The notes below the pieces were generated by a model, which saw nothing but the letters and a program-made list of their open reading frames with translations, was not told where the DNA came from and made no database searches. 64,000 bases of DNA from NCBI RefSeq assembly GCF_963677575.1, contig NZ_OY782038.1:4405501-4469500 (forward strand), given 5' to 3'. The translations under genes were made by a program, and so were the position numbers. Of this stretch, positions 35,065 through 43,219 are shown in pieces. Numbering within the stretch: position 1 is the first letter of the stretch; the number at the start of each line of letters is the position of its first letter. This DNA is from an uncultured Draconibacterium sp. (GTDB lineage: Bacteria > Bacteroidota > Bacteroidia > Bacteroidales > Prolixibacteraceae).

Positions 35065-35994
35065 TTACTGAGAAGCTGGAGTGTAAGGAATGCGAAAATA
35101 GAACACGGTTCCTTTTCCCATTGTAGAGGTAAAGCCAATGTCTCCTTTTAGCAGATCGATGTTGCCTTTGCAAATGGAAAGTCCCAAACCAACACCGTCG
35201 TAAAATTCTTTATTTTCGTTGTGTGCCTTTTGAAAACGTTGAAAAATGTATTGTTGTTTTTCAGAGGCAATACCAATTCCTGAATCTTCGATTCTAAACC
35301 TCAACATATCATTTTCAAGCGTATAACTTAATTTTATGGTGCCGGCTGCGGTATATTTGTTGGCGTTGTTGAGTAAGTTCATAATTACCTGGCGAAGTTT
35401 TCCGGCATCGGTAACAATATAACTTTCTTTATCGTTGAGTCCTTTTTCCACTGCAAATTTGATTGAATCTTTTACGATGGGTTTAAAGGCTGCATCAATT
35501 TCGTCGATCATATTATTTAGTGAAAAAGTGTTTTTGAATACCTTTACATTTCCCGATTCAATCATCGAAATATCAAGTAGTTGGTTGACGATATAAAGCA
35601 ATTGGTTTGAGCTGTTTCGGATGATGGCAAGATACTGCTGAACCTCTTTTTCGTTAAATTGCTGTATGTTCAGAATTTCAGAAAAACCAACAATACTATT
35701 CATCGGAGTTCTAATCTCGTGTGAAATGTTTTGTAGAAAGGCAGTTTTTAAATCGTTGCTTTTTTTCGCCTCGGCTTCTGCCTCCCGTAATTTTCTTAGG
35801 TGTGATTTTAATAGCAAAAACAAAAGAACGGAGGTAGTAGCCACATAAAACCATCCTTTATAAGTTTGAAGTTGTGTTAGTATTTCCTGATCGTGGGTAA
35901 TCGTTAACAGAAACTTATCGGAGAAAATTATCCATAGGCCACCAATCAGGAGATAGAGTAAAGTGATGCGGTATTCAAATTTTATCTTCTTCAT
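35065..35994 (-). CDS. Membrane sensor histidine kinase, orphan
   Basis: A 309-aa kinase with two membrane helices (about 9-25 and 46-63) enclosing a very short periplasmic loop, a short coiled segment, the H-box ISHEIRTP with His92, the N-box NLLNNANKY, the G1 box EDSGIGI and a G2 region GVGLGLS. The loop of about 20 residues leaves little room for a ligand domain, so it may sense the membrane or partner proteins. No response regulator is encoded nearby, so it is an orphan. It reads in the same direction as the PQQ-propeller gene upstream but is separated from it by 67 bases. Confidence 0.9.
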   Translation of the reverse strand: MKKIKFEYRITLLYLLIGGLWIIFSDKFLLTITHDQEILTQLQTYKGWFYVATTSVLLFLLLKSHLRKLREAEAEAKKSNDLKTAFLQNISHEIRTPMNSIVGFSEILNIQQFNEKEVQQYLAIIRNSSNQLLYIVNQLLDISMIESGNVKVFKNTFSLNNMIDEIDAAFKPIVKDSIKFAVEKGLNDKESYIVTDAGKLRQVIMNLLNNANKYTAAGTIKLSYTLENDMLRFRIEDSGIGIASEKQQYIFQRFQKAHNENKEFYDGVGLGLSICKGNIDLLKGDIGFTSTMGKGTVFYFRIPYTPASQ

Positions 35995-36061
35995 AAACCA
36001 AAGGCCTAAAAATACAAATCAGTATTTTTGCTAATATCAGGATGATAAACTTGGGATAAAG

Positions 36062-37324
36062 TTAAATCTTTTCTTGAATGTCATATGCAACCAGTACTTT
36101 GCCATGCCTAACGAATAGCATTCCGTTATAAATGGCCGGTCTCGACCAATATGGACCTGAACCATATTCAATTTTGAACTCACTTACCTTTTCAAATTCT
36201 TTCGGGTTTGCTTTTACTAACGCCATATTGCCCCGTTTTTCGTCGCACAGGTATAACATATTTTCGGCAGAAATTATTGGTCCTTTACTGTGAAAACCGG
36301 CAATCCATACAATTTCTCCGGTATTCCAGTTCATGCATACCCATTTCCCGCTTTGGCGGCCCGTAAAGTTTGAGCCGTACAGAAAGCCATCAATCAATAC
36401 AACTCCATGGTTGGCATTATCGAAAGTTTGGTCGGCGAATTTTTCGGTAATCGACTTTCCGTCGGGAGAAATTTTCAGCATCGAGGACTTAACATCCCAA
36501 CCGCTAGTAATCCACACACAGCTGTCGTGATAAGTAGGCACGTTGGTCAAAATGGTTGTGTTATCACTATTACCATCCAGATAATTATGATGAAAACTCC
36601 ATATAATTTCTCCGGTTTCGGCACTTAAGCTAATAACGTGCGTTTGATTGGCCGTTATAATATATTTTTTACCGCAGTGCTCAATCAGCGCGGGTGTAAT
36701 GTTCGAACGTTTTGCATGCATCGTTTCCGATTTCCAGACCAATTCACCGGTCATTTTATCCAACGCTATAACCATGGTTATTTCGCCTCCAATCGATGCA
36801 ATTACTTTGTCATCAACTAAAAGTGGCGACTCTGAAACTCCAAACATATCCCAGTCGCTCTGGTATTTTTTGTGCAAATCAACCTGCCAGATTATTTCAC
36901 CGTTTTCTGCATTCAAACAGGCCATTTGGTCCATTCCCGATAGCAGATACAAACGGTTTCCTTCCAGTGTTGGCGTGCAACGAGCTTCAGGATAAGAATT
37001 CTTCCAGGCTTTGCCATACGGTTTTTGCCAAAGAATATTTCCCTGCAAATCAAGGCAACTGACATATTCCAGCGAATCGATATTTCCGGTGGTGTAAATT
37101 CTGTTTTCAGTGGCAATGGTAGATGCATTACTTTTTCCCAGGTCTTCGGCAACCCATAAAGTTTCGGGGCCATTTTCGGGCCATTGTTTTAGCAAGCCTT
37201 TTTCAGGGAAAATACCATTACGATTAGGGCCACGAAACTGAATTATTTGAGCTTCAACTTTTAAGAAGCAAACAAAGCTAAAAAATGCGATAAGAGAGGT
37301 GGGCAGGTATTTCAACTTGAACAT
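36062..37324 (-). CDS. Exported PQQ-type beta-propeller protein
   Basis: A 420-aa protein with a type I signal peptide (about residues 1-25, ending VEA before Q). It then has a run of PQQ-enzyme-like blades, each with a GEI.W pattern (GNILWQK, GEIIWQVD, GELVWKSE, GEIIWSFH, GEIVWIAG). The first blade carries FRGPNRNG, typical of secreted Planctomycetes/Bacteroidota propellers. No dehydrogenase active-site residues are evident, so it may be a binding or scaffold protein rather than an enzyme. Its start lies 2 bases after the stop of the potassium channel gene, which indicates co-transcription. Confidence 0.85.
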   Translation of the reverse strand: MFKLKYLPTSLIAFFSFVCFLKVEAQIIQFRGPNRNGIFPEKGLLKQWPENGPETLWVAEDLGKSNASTIATENRIYTTGNIDSLEYVSCLDLQGNILWQKPYGKAWKNSYPEARCTPTLEGNRLYLLSGMDQMACLNAENGEIIWQVDLHKKYQSDWDMFGVSESPLLVDDKVIASIGGEITMVIALDKMTGELVWKSETMHAKRSNITPALIEHCGKKYIITANQTHVISLSAETGEIIWSFHHNYLDGNSDNTTILTNVPTYHDSCVWITSGWDVKSSMLKISPDGKSITEKFADQTFDNANHGVVLIDGFLYGSNFTGRQSGKWVCMNWNTGEIVWIAGFHSKGPIISAENMLYLCDEKRGNMALVKANPKEFEKVSEFKIEYGSGPYWSRPAIYNGMLFVRHGKVLVAYDIQEKI

Positions 37325-37326
37325 AC

Positions 37327-38391
37327 TTAGTTTTTTAACTTAACTTCACTTTCCATTACTTCTTTCAGGCGTTTTATCTGGGTGGGATTTCCCAAAACAA
37401 AAAGCTGATCGTTGCGCGAAAGTATCATTTTCGGATCGGGATTAAAAACGTATCGTGCTCCGCTAATTTTTATTCCAATAATGTTGGCCCCTGTTGTTTC
37501 GCGAACTTTCAATTCTGCAATTGATTTGCCCACAAAACGTTGCGCCAAGAGTTTGCAGGAAACTTCTTCAAGCGTGACATCCTGCGATTTTTGCAGCAAA
37601 ATATATTCGATAAACTCAACAACATCGGGTTGATGCACCAGCTTTGCCATACGCTGACCACCAATACGTTCAGGCATAATTACATTGGTGGCACCGGCAC
37701 GTTTTAATTTCATTTGGCTCTCCAGTTCCGAAGCGCGGCTAATAACGGTAAGTCCGGGATTCATGCTTCGTGCGGTAAGCACCACAAAAACGTTATCGGC
37801 ATCGTTTGGAGTAGTGGCAATTAACGCACGCGCCCTGTTAATTCCTGCTTGCTCCAGCGTTTCTTCGTGGGTTGCATCGCCCTTTATATATAAAAGGTTT
37901 TCGTTCTCCCGAATTCGTGAAATCACATTGTCGCGCTTATCAAGGATTACAAACTCCACCTCATTTTCGGCCAGTTCCATGGCTGCCTGTTCGCCATTTC
38001 TGCCGTAGCCCACAATAATTACGTGGTCTTTTAATTTTGCAATTTTTTTATCCACCCTGTACGTTTTTATATAGTTAGCCAATTCTCCATCGAAAACAAA
38101 TCGTGCCATGTTTGAGCCCACATAAGCCAAACTACCCAGGCTCATAATAATTAAAGCTATTGTAAAAATTTTGCCATCGGGAGTCAATGGGTGAGAGCCA
38201 ACCTCTTTAAAGCCAACAGTTGAAACGGTAATTACGGTCATGTAAACACTGTCTAGCAGGGTCATTTCTTCGATGTAATAATACCCCATTGAGCCAAAAA
38301 TTAAAATAGAGAGAAGCAGACCAATTCCGATCTTAACAGTTTTGCTCGAAACCGCTTGAAATTTATTATACTGTTGGCTACTTGTTGGCAT
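37327..38391 (-). CDS. Two-helix potassium channel with RCK domains
   Basis: A 354-aa MthK-like channel: helix about 20-37, pore loop, helix about 73-92, then a cytosolic RCK_N domain with GYGRNG (127-132) and a C-terminal TrkA_C-like domain. The selectivity filter reads TVGFKE (58-63), where a canonical channel has TVGYGD, so a glycine is replaced by lysine. The signature T-V-G is kept, and conduction of K+ is likely but not certain. It is the first member of a run with the PQQ propeller gene, 2 bases apart. It would release or equilibrate K+ in response to a nucleotide or ion bound by the RCK domains. Confidence 0.88.
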   Translation of the reverse strand: MPTSSQQYNKFQAVSSKTVKIGIGLLLSILIFGSMGYYYIEEMTLLDSVYMTVITVSTVGFKEVGSHPLTPDGKIFTIALIIMSLGSLAYVGSNMARFVFDGELANYIKTYRVDKKIAKLKDHVIIVGYGRNGEQAAMELAENEVEFVILDKRDNVISRIRENENLLYIKGDATHEETLEQAGINRARALIATTPNDADNVFVVLTARSMNPGLTVISRASELESQMKLKRAGATNVIMPERIGGQRMAKLVHQPDVVEFIEYILLQKSQDVTLEEVSCKLLAQRFVGKSIAELKVRETTGANIIGIKISGARYVFNPDPKMILSRNDQLFVLGNPTQIKRLKEVMESEVKLKN

Positions 38392-38407
38392 GTTAGTCGT
38401 CCTGATT

Positions 38408-39683
38408 TTATACTGATGAAACTAATTTCACCCCTATTTGGCAATTTAAACATTTTTTTGATTCGCAGTAATAGTTTTTTAGTTGAAGTAAAGCTTGCGA
38501 ATCAAAAGCTGAGCGTGCCTGAACACCCAGATCCGCCCATTTTGAAATGATGGAATTACTTTCCGCCGGAAGGTTTTCCAGAAACTCAAGCGCCCGGTTT
38601 TTTAGCTGATGTTTGTTTTGCTTTTCGCCATACACAAACAAAAAGGGAATCACGACATTGATAATTAGAATATACGCCGCAGTGTCTCCCAGTTCCTTTG
38701 CTTTTGTGTTTTTTGATGCTTTATTGAAGTTGTAGTGTGTCTCCCAGTATTCCGATGCTTTTACCTTGAACAATCGTTTGAGCTCTTCGGTGGATTCAAT
38801 TTCCAGGATTTTTGAAAACAGACCTTCTGTTTGATAAATAAGTGCTGCCAACTGCGAAATACGAATGGTTGGGAAATTCGGCGGACGCAAACGCATAAAT
38901 TTCCACAAATGGCCTTCAATTCCTTTTAGCTTGTATTTTTTGTACAAAAAAGAATACTCATCGCGAAGCCGGAGATAATAATCGTCGCCCAAGAGTTGCT
39001 GGTTTAGTAATCCTGAATTCCCATACAACAAAGCTTCCAATTGAAAAAGGCTGTTTTTGTGTTTTTGCAGTGTTTGTATGGAAAGCGATTTTGCCAGCAA
39101 TTCAAAGGGTACTGCATTAACTTTAAATCCAAACATCCGCGCCAGGATTTGAAAAAATGCCTGTTCCCAATTATTGTTGTTTTGCTCCAGTTGCTCAACA
39201 ATTGCCTGTATTTTTGTTTCCAGTCGTTCAATCATCAGGCGGTTAAATCCCAATTGCAACATTACCGGGTCAACTTTATGAAACTGGTTTTCGCAGGCGA
39301 TCCAGGTTTTGGTAATTGTGCCTTAGTTGCTCGGGGTAGTTCAAAATCAACGTTGGAATAATTTCTCCATTACTTCGGGTGATTGTTGTGTCGGCCGTTT
39401 CCACAACGTGCAAAATAACATTGTCGTAGGCTTTGTCACCGTAATGTTTGTGTTTTTGCCAGTCGGAGGCTGATTTGTGGATTTCGATATTTCCGGCCCA
39501 AACAGTGTCGTTCAACTTAACTTTCGCATTAAAAAAGTCGGGACCGGAATCGGTATTTCTTCGTCCCTGATCGATAATTTCCAGCCGATCGCCCTCAACA
39601 GTTTGTAACTGATTTCTTGCGAAAAGTTTGTTTTGCCAAATGTATTGCAGAAATTCTTCGGGCATATTTTGTGAATCAGTCAT
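38408..39683 (-). pseudogene. DUF2851 family protein, frameshifted
   Basis: Two adjacent frames together make one DUF2851 protein. The N-terminal part (39,276-39,683, 135 aa) begins MTDSQNMPEEFLQYIWQ and runs to HNYQN, then leaves frame. The next frame reads WIACENQFHKVDPVML and continues to 38,408. The join lies at about 39,303-39,312, near a TTTT run on the + strand. The total of 1,276 bases is one more than a multiple of three, consistent with a one-base insertion, and the repaired length (about 424 aa) fits the family. It could be a true pseudogene, a sequencing error, or frameshift-expressed. The function of DUF2851 is unknown. It lies between the potassium channel and TrmH-type genes. 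Confidence 0.85.
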
Positions 39684-39767
39684 TTGGGAATGTTTTTGTT
39701 TCCCTTAAAAATAAGGAAAATGTTTGAAATGCAATAAAATGAATTCCCGATCCCTAAGAAAATGCTA

Positions 39768-40304
39768 CTATTTTGCCGAATCAATTTTCTGAAAAATATC
39801 CCACAAAACAATTCCGGCACTTACCGAAATATTGAAAGAATGCTTGGTGCCGTATTGCGGAATTTCAATACTGCCATTGCAAAGATCCACCACACTTTGT
39901 TTTACACCTTTCACCTCGTTACCAAAGACCAGTGCAACTTTTTCGTCGTCAGCCGGCTCAAAATCGGGTAGCATAATACTGTTTTCCACTTGTTCGATGG
40001 CATAAACTTTAAAACCTTCTTGCTGCAGCTTTTTAACCACTCCTTCGGTATGTTCAAAATATTCCCAGTCAACCGATTTTTCTGCGTCGAGAGCGGTTTT
40101 CCTGATTTCGTTGTTGGGAGGTGTGGCTGTAATTCCGCACAGGTAAATTTTATTAATCAGCAAGGCATCCGAAGTACGGAACACCGAACCAATGTTGTTA
40201 CAACTTCTGATATTATCGAGCACCACAACAATGGGGGTTTTTGTCGATTGTTTGTATTCCTCAACGCTTAAACGGCCAAGTTCTATATTTCTTAGTTTGC
40301 GCAT
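39768..40304 (-). CDS. SpoU/TrmH-family RNA 2'-O-methyltransferase
   Basis: A 178-aa SPOUT enzyme that uses S-adenosylmethionine to methylate a ribose in tRNA or rRNA. The three family motifs are present: NIGSVFRTSDA (motif 1), LVFGNEVKGV (motif 2) and IPQYGTKHSFNISVSAGIVLWD (motif 3), forming the trefoil-knot cofactor site. It lacks an extra N-terminal RNA-binding domain. The exact target nucleotide cannot be read from the sequence. It starts 24 bases after the arginine deiminase stop, so it may be in the same transcript. Confidence 0.92.
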   Translation of the reverse strand: MRKLRNIELGRLSVEEYKQSTKTPIVVVLDNIRSCNNIGSVFRTSDALLINKIYLCGITATPPNNEIRKTALDAEKSVDWEYFEHTEGVVKKLQQEGFKVYAIEQVENSIMLPDFEPADDEKVALVFGNEVKGVKQSVVDLCNGSIEIPQYGTKHSFNISVSAGIVLWDIFQKIDSAK

Positions 40305-40328
40305 AAATCTTTTCTATTCAATGTCATT

Positions 40329-41588
40329 CTACCAGTTCACGGCTCCTCTTCTGAATGGTTGCGACATACAACGTGCACCACCACCGCCGCGCGCCAGTTC
40401 CGAGCCGGCAATGGTTACCACGCATTTTTTGTAATCCTCAACCGAAGCTTTCCCCGAAATAATGTCGGTAGCTGCAACTACCTCGTAGCCGTTGTTGCTC
40501 AGTTCTTCAATGGTGTGAACGTTACGCTGGTAGCCAATTATTTTTCCCGGTGCAAAAGCCAAAAAGTTAGCGCCGCTGTGCCACTGTTCACGCTCCTGAA
40601 TCCACTCGTCTCCGTTACCACCACAAGAAATTGGTTTCAAATCCATGCCCAGTTTTTTCAAGGCTTTTGGCAGGTTGGGCATTTCCTCAATACGGTTTAC
40701 ATTCCCATTCTCAATTTCAAGATGAATGGTTTTAAAGCGGCTCATTCCAAAAATTACGGGCGGATAAACCATGCATCCATCGGTGTTCAAAAAAGTAAAA
40801 ACCATATCGAGGTGAATAAAGGATTCAGGAGTTTCGGGCAGTTCCTGCACGATTATATGTTGTTTCTCTTTTTTCTGCTTTTTGATGTTTTCAATGATAA
40901 AATCAATTCCCTGCGTGCTGGTTCTCACACCGGTGCCAATCACAAAAATATCGTCGCGGGCAATTTGTACATCACCGCCTTCTACCATCGATTTTCGGTT
41001 CACCATAATGTTTGATTCCGGTTTGGCCGGGTTTAAAACATTACTTTCAATATCCGGATGATATTTGTAAATAGCCTCCATGATTAGCGACTCCCGTTCG
41101 CGAACAGGATTGGCCATTTTGCCAATAAGCATATTATCGTTCATTGCCATTGCCGAATCGCGCGTGAAAAACAGGTTGTGTAAAGGCCGCAGCAAAAAAC
41201 GCTCGTTACTCAAGTAATTGGTAAGATTGTTTTTCTCCAGCACCACTCCTTCAATAAGCATTGTGGCCAGTTTTTTTGCGTCGTTATCAAGCATTTGCTG
41301 GCACGAATCGATGTATTCGGTCATGCAAATCTCATTCAGCAGCTCTTTTTTTACTTCATCGTTCGCCAGAATATCAGCCAGCAGATCTTTTACCTGGTAC
41401 ACCTTCGATACTTTTTTTAGCACGCCTTCAAACTGGGCATATTCGGCTGATGCAATCGACAAATTTAGTATGTCGCTGTACAGCGCACGTTCGGCATTTG
41501 CCGGTGTCATGTTTTCAACTTCCGAGCCCGGAGTGTGGATAATAACGCCTTCCAGTTGGCCAATTTCTGAATGAACCGATGTTTGCAT
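40329..41588 (-). CDS. arcA: Arginine deiminase
   Basis: Hydrolyses L-arginine to citrulline and ammonia. The 419-aa protein has the amidinotransferase-fold signatures FTRD, EGGDVQI, HLDMVFTFL and the catalytic GGGGARCMSQP with Cys407. It is cytosolic. No carbamate kinase, ornithine transcarbamylase or arginine-ornithine exchanger is encoded nearby, so the classical ATP-yielding pathway is not clustered here; it may serve arginine or nitrogen turnover. A -7 box on the minus strand at 41,618-41,625 fits its promoter, and the TrmH-type gene follows 24 bases later. Confidence 0.95.
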   Translation of the reverse strand: MQTSVHSEIGQLEGVIIHTPGSEVENMTPANAERALYSDILNLSIASAEYAQFEGVLKKVSKVYQVKDLLADILANDEVKKELLNEICMTEYIDSCQQMLDNDAKKLATMLIEGVVLEKNNLTNYLSNERFLLRPLHNLFFTRDSAMAMNDNMLIGKMANPVRERESLIMEAIYKYHPDIESNVLNPAKPESNIMVNRKSMVEGGDVQIARDDIFVIGTGVRTSTQGIDFIIENIKKQKKEKQHIIVQELPETPESFIHLDMVFTFLNTDGCMVYPPVIFGMSRFKTIHLEIENGNVNRIEEMPNLPKALKKLGMDLKPISCGGNGDEWIQEREQWHSGANFLAFAPGKIIGYQRNVHTIEELSNNGYEVVAATDIISGKASVEDYKKCVVTIAGSELARGGGGARCMSQPFRRGAVNW

Positions 41589-41617
41589 AATCGCGTAAAA
41601 TCTTTTGTTTTCGGGAT

Positions 41618-41625
41618 CAAAGATA
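41618..41625 (-). promoter_or_regulatory. -7 promoter box for arcA
   Basis: Reads TATCTTTG on the minus strand, an exact TAnnTTTG match, 29 bases before the arcA start. No good TTG is seen at the usual distance. Confidence 0.4.
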
Positions 41626-41646
41626 TAAACTTTGCATGGTCTGTAA

Positions 41647-41676
41647 TTGATTAACGATTATTTCGTTCTACTTTTA
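41647..41676 (+). promoter_or_regulatory. Promoter of the DUF4294-thpR operon
   Basis: TTG at 41,647-41,649, a 19-base spacer and TACTTTTA at 41,669-41,676, one base off the consensus. It lies 19 bases before the GTG start and close to the divergent arcA promoter. Confidence 0.5.
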
Positions 41677-41695
41677 TGTTGTTAAAGATATTTTA

Positions 41696-42280
41696 GTGAA
41701 GAGACTGTTATTTATATTGATTTTTTTGATGGGAGCGTGGCTGGCAGGGGCTCAGAAAAATGACACTTCTGAGATAAATATTGGCTATGTTCAGGATGGT
41801 GACACCATAATTTTCAAGAACATTAAAGAGATACCTGTTTTCCCGGATCGGGAGTTTAAAAACAAACGACAATACCGGCGTTACACGCGTTATATACGAA
41901 AAGTGAAAAAGGTGTACCCATTGGCGGTTGAGGCGCGAGAATTGTTAAAAGAGTACGAGCCGGAATATAACGCTTTGGAAACACGAAAAGAACAGCGCAG
42001 ATTGATGAAACAGCTTGAAAAGGAACTGCTGGACAAACATAAAGATGAACTGAAAAAATGGTCGATTTCGGATGGCCGGATTTTGCTGAAACTGATTAAT
42101 CGCGAAACGGAGCGAACGCCATACAGTTTGATTAAAGATTTCAGGGGAGGATTTAGCGCCACTTTCTGGCAGGGAATTGCCAAACTTTTCAAAAACGATT
42201 TGAAAGCGGGTTACGATCCCGATGAAGAAGACCAGGTGTTGGAAGAAATCGTGACATTAATTGAATTAGGATATTATTAA
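41696..42280 (+). CDS. DUF4294 family exported protein
   Basis: A 194-aa protein with a signal peptide (MKRLLFILIFLMGAWLAGAQ). It then has a highly charged body with KRQYRRYTRYIRKVKKVYPLA and helices rich in Lys and Glu, matching DUF4294, a family I know from Bacteroidota. I start it at a GTG at 41,696 because the signal peptide begins exactly there and no suitable ATG exists. The function is unknown; co-transcription with thpR (1-base gap) and a small ABM-domain gene gives no clear hint. Confidence 0.8.
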   Translation: MKRLLFILIFLMGAWLAGAQKNDTSEINIGYVQDGDTIIFKNIKEIPVFPDREFKNKRQYRRYTRYIRKVKKVYPLAVEARELLKEYEPEYNALETRKEQRRLMKQLEKELLDKHKDELKKWSISDGRILLKLINRETERTPYSLIKDFRGGFSATFWQGIAKLFKNDLKAGYDPDEEDQVLEEIVTLIELGYY

Positions 42281-42281
42281 A

Positions 42282-42848
42282 ATGCGGAAACACATTCGAA
42301 CTTTCATCGCCATAAAAATAGCACCGAACAGCGAAGTATTGAAACTGTTGCAGTATTTTAAAAGCCTGTTTCCCAACGACCGGATAAATTGGGTTGACAC
42401 CAATAATCTTCATTTAACACTACGATTTATTGGCAACACAACACGCGAGCAACTCTATGACCTGGTCGAGCAATTAGAGGATTTATTTTCTGCCAAAACT
42501 AAGTTTGAAATTACTTTAAAAGGAATTGGCTATTTTAAAAACAAAAATCAGCCCCGTGTTTTATTTATAAAGCTAAACGAATCCGAAGATCTGTTGAAAC
42601 TCGTGCCCGAGATTGAGGAGCAAGTGGTTGCCTGTGGTTTTGATGGAGAGCAAAAAGTGTTCAGACCTCATTTTACTTTGGGGCGCATAAAATCGGTAGA
42701 AAACAGAAACCGCTTTTTCTCCATTGTAGATGAAATGGCAACACATGAATATCAAAAGATTGAAGTGAGAGACATAATATTATTTCAGAGTATATTAAAA
42801 CAAACCGGCCCCGAATACAGGCCAATTAAAACATTTCCATTAAAATGA
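42282..42848 (+). CDS. thpR: RNA 2',3'-cyclic phosphodiesterase (2H family)
   Basis: A 188-aa 2H phosphoesterase. Both catalytic HxT motifs are present, HLT (44-46) and HFT (130-132), at normal spacing, and the N-terminus RKHIRTFIAIKI is typical. The family opens 2',3'-cyclic phosphates and can ligate tRNA half-molecules in vitro; the physiological substrate is not settled. It follows the DUF4294 gene with a 1-base gap, and its stop overlaps the start of the next gene by 4 bases, so all three are translated from one transcript. Confidence 0.93.
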   Translation: MRKHIRTFIAIKIAPNSEVLKLLQYFKSLFPNDRINWVDTNNLHLTLRFIGNTTREQLYDLVEQLEDLFSAKTKFEITLKGIGYFKNKNQPRVLFIKLNESEDLLKLVPEIEEQVVACGFDGEQKVFRPHFTLGRIKSVENRNRFFSIVDEMATHEYQKIEVRDIILFQSILKQTGPEYRPIKTFPLK

Positions 42849-43156
42849 TTGCAAATACACCAAAACCACCATACTACGCAGTGATTTTCACAACCGAACG
42901 CAGCACAATTGATGAAGGTTACACCAAAATGGCCCAACAAATGTTAGAGATGGCCCAACAGCAGCCCGGATTTTTAGGTGAAGAATCAGCACGTGAAGGA
43001 TTGGGAATAACCGTTTCGTATTGGGAGAGTTTGGAAGCGATTAAGAACTGGAAACATAATGCCAAACATTTGCAGGCGCAAAAACTGGGAAAAGAAAAGT
43101 GGTATAAAAAGTATAAGTTAAGAGTTGCCCGCGTGGAGCGTGATACGGAATTCTGA
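42845..43156 (+). CDS. Antibiotic biosynthesis monooxygenase-type (ABM) small protein
   Basis: A 103-aa dimeric alpha-beta barrel-type protein with YYAVIFTTERS and the FLGEES...ITVSYWESLEAIKNWKHN pattern. ABM domains occur in small monooxygenases, haem-degrading enzymes and quinol oxidases; here no catalytic role can be read. Its ATG overlaps the thpR stop (ATGA), so it is the last gene of a three-gene operon. Confidence 0.85.
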   Translation: MIANTPKPPYYAVIFTTERSTIDEGYTKMAQQMLEMAQQQPGFLGEESAREGLGITVSYWESLEAIKNWKHNAKHLQAQKLGKEKWYKKYKLRVARVERDTEF

Positions 43157-43219
43157 ATGCGTCAATGCTATGTGCTATAAAAATGGTATTGCTGCCTTGG
43201 GGGGAAAATACAAGTGGTG

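Noticed and set aside
40359..41015. 218-aa frame opposite arcA
   Set aside because: Antisense shadow; the arcA motifs on the other strand explain the codon pattern.
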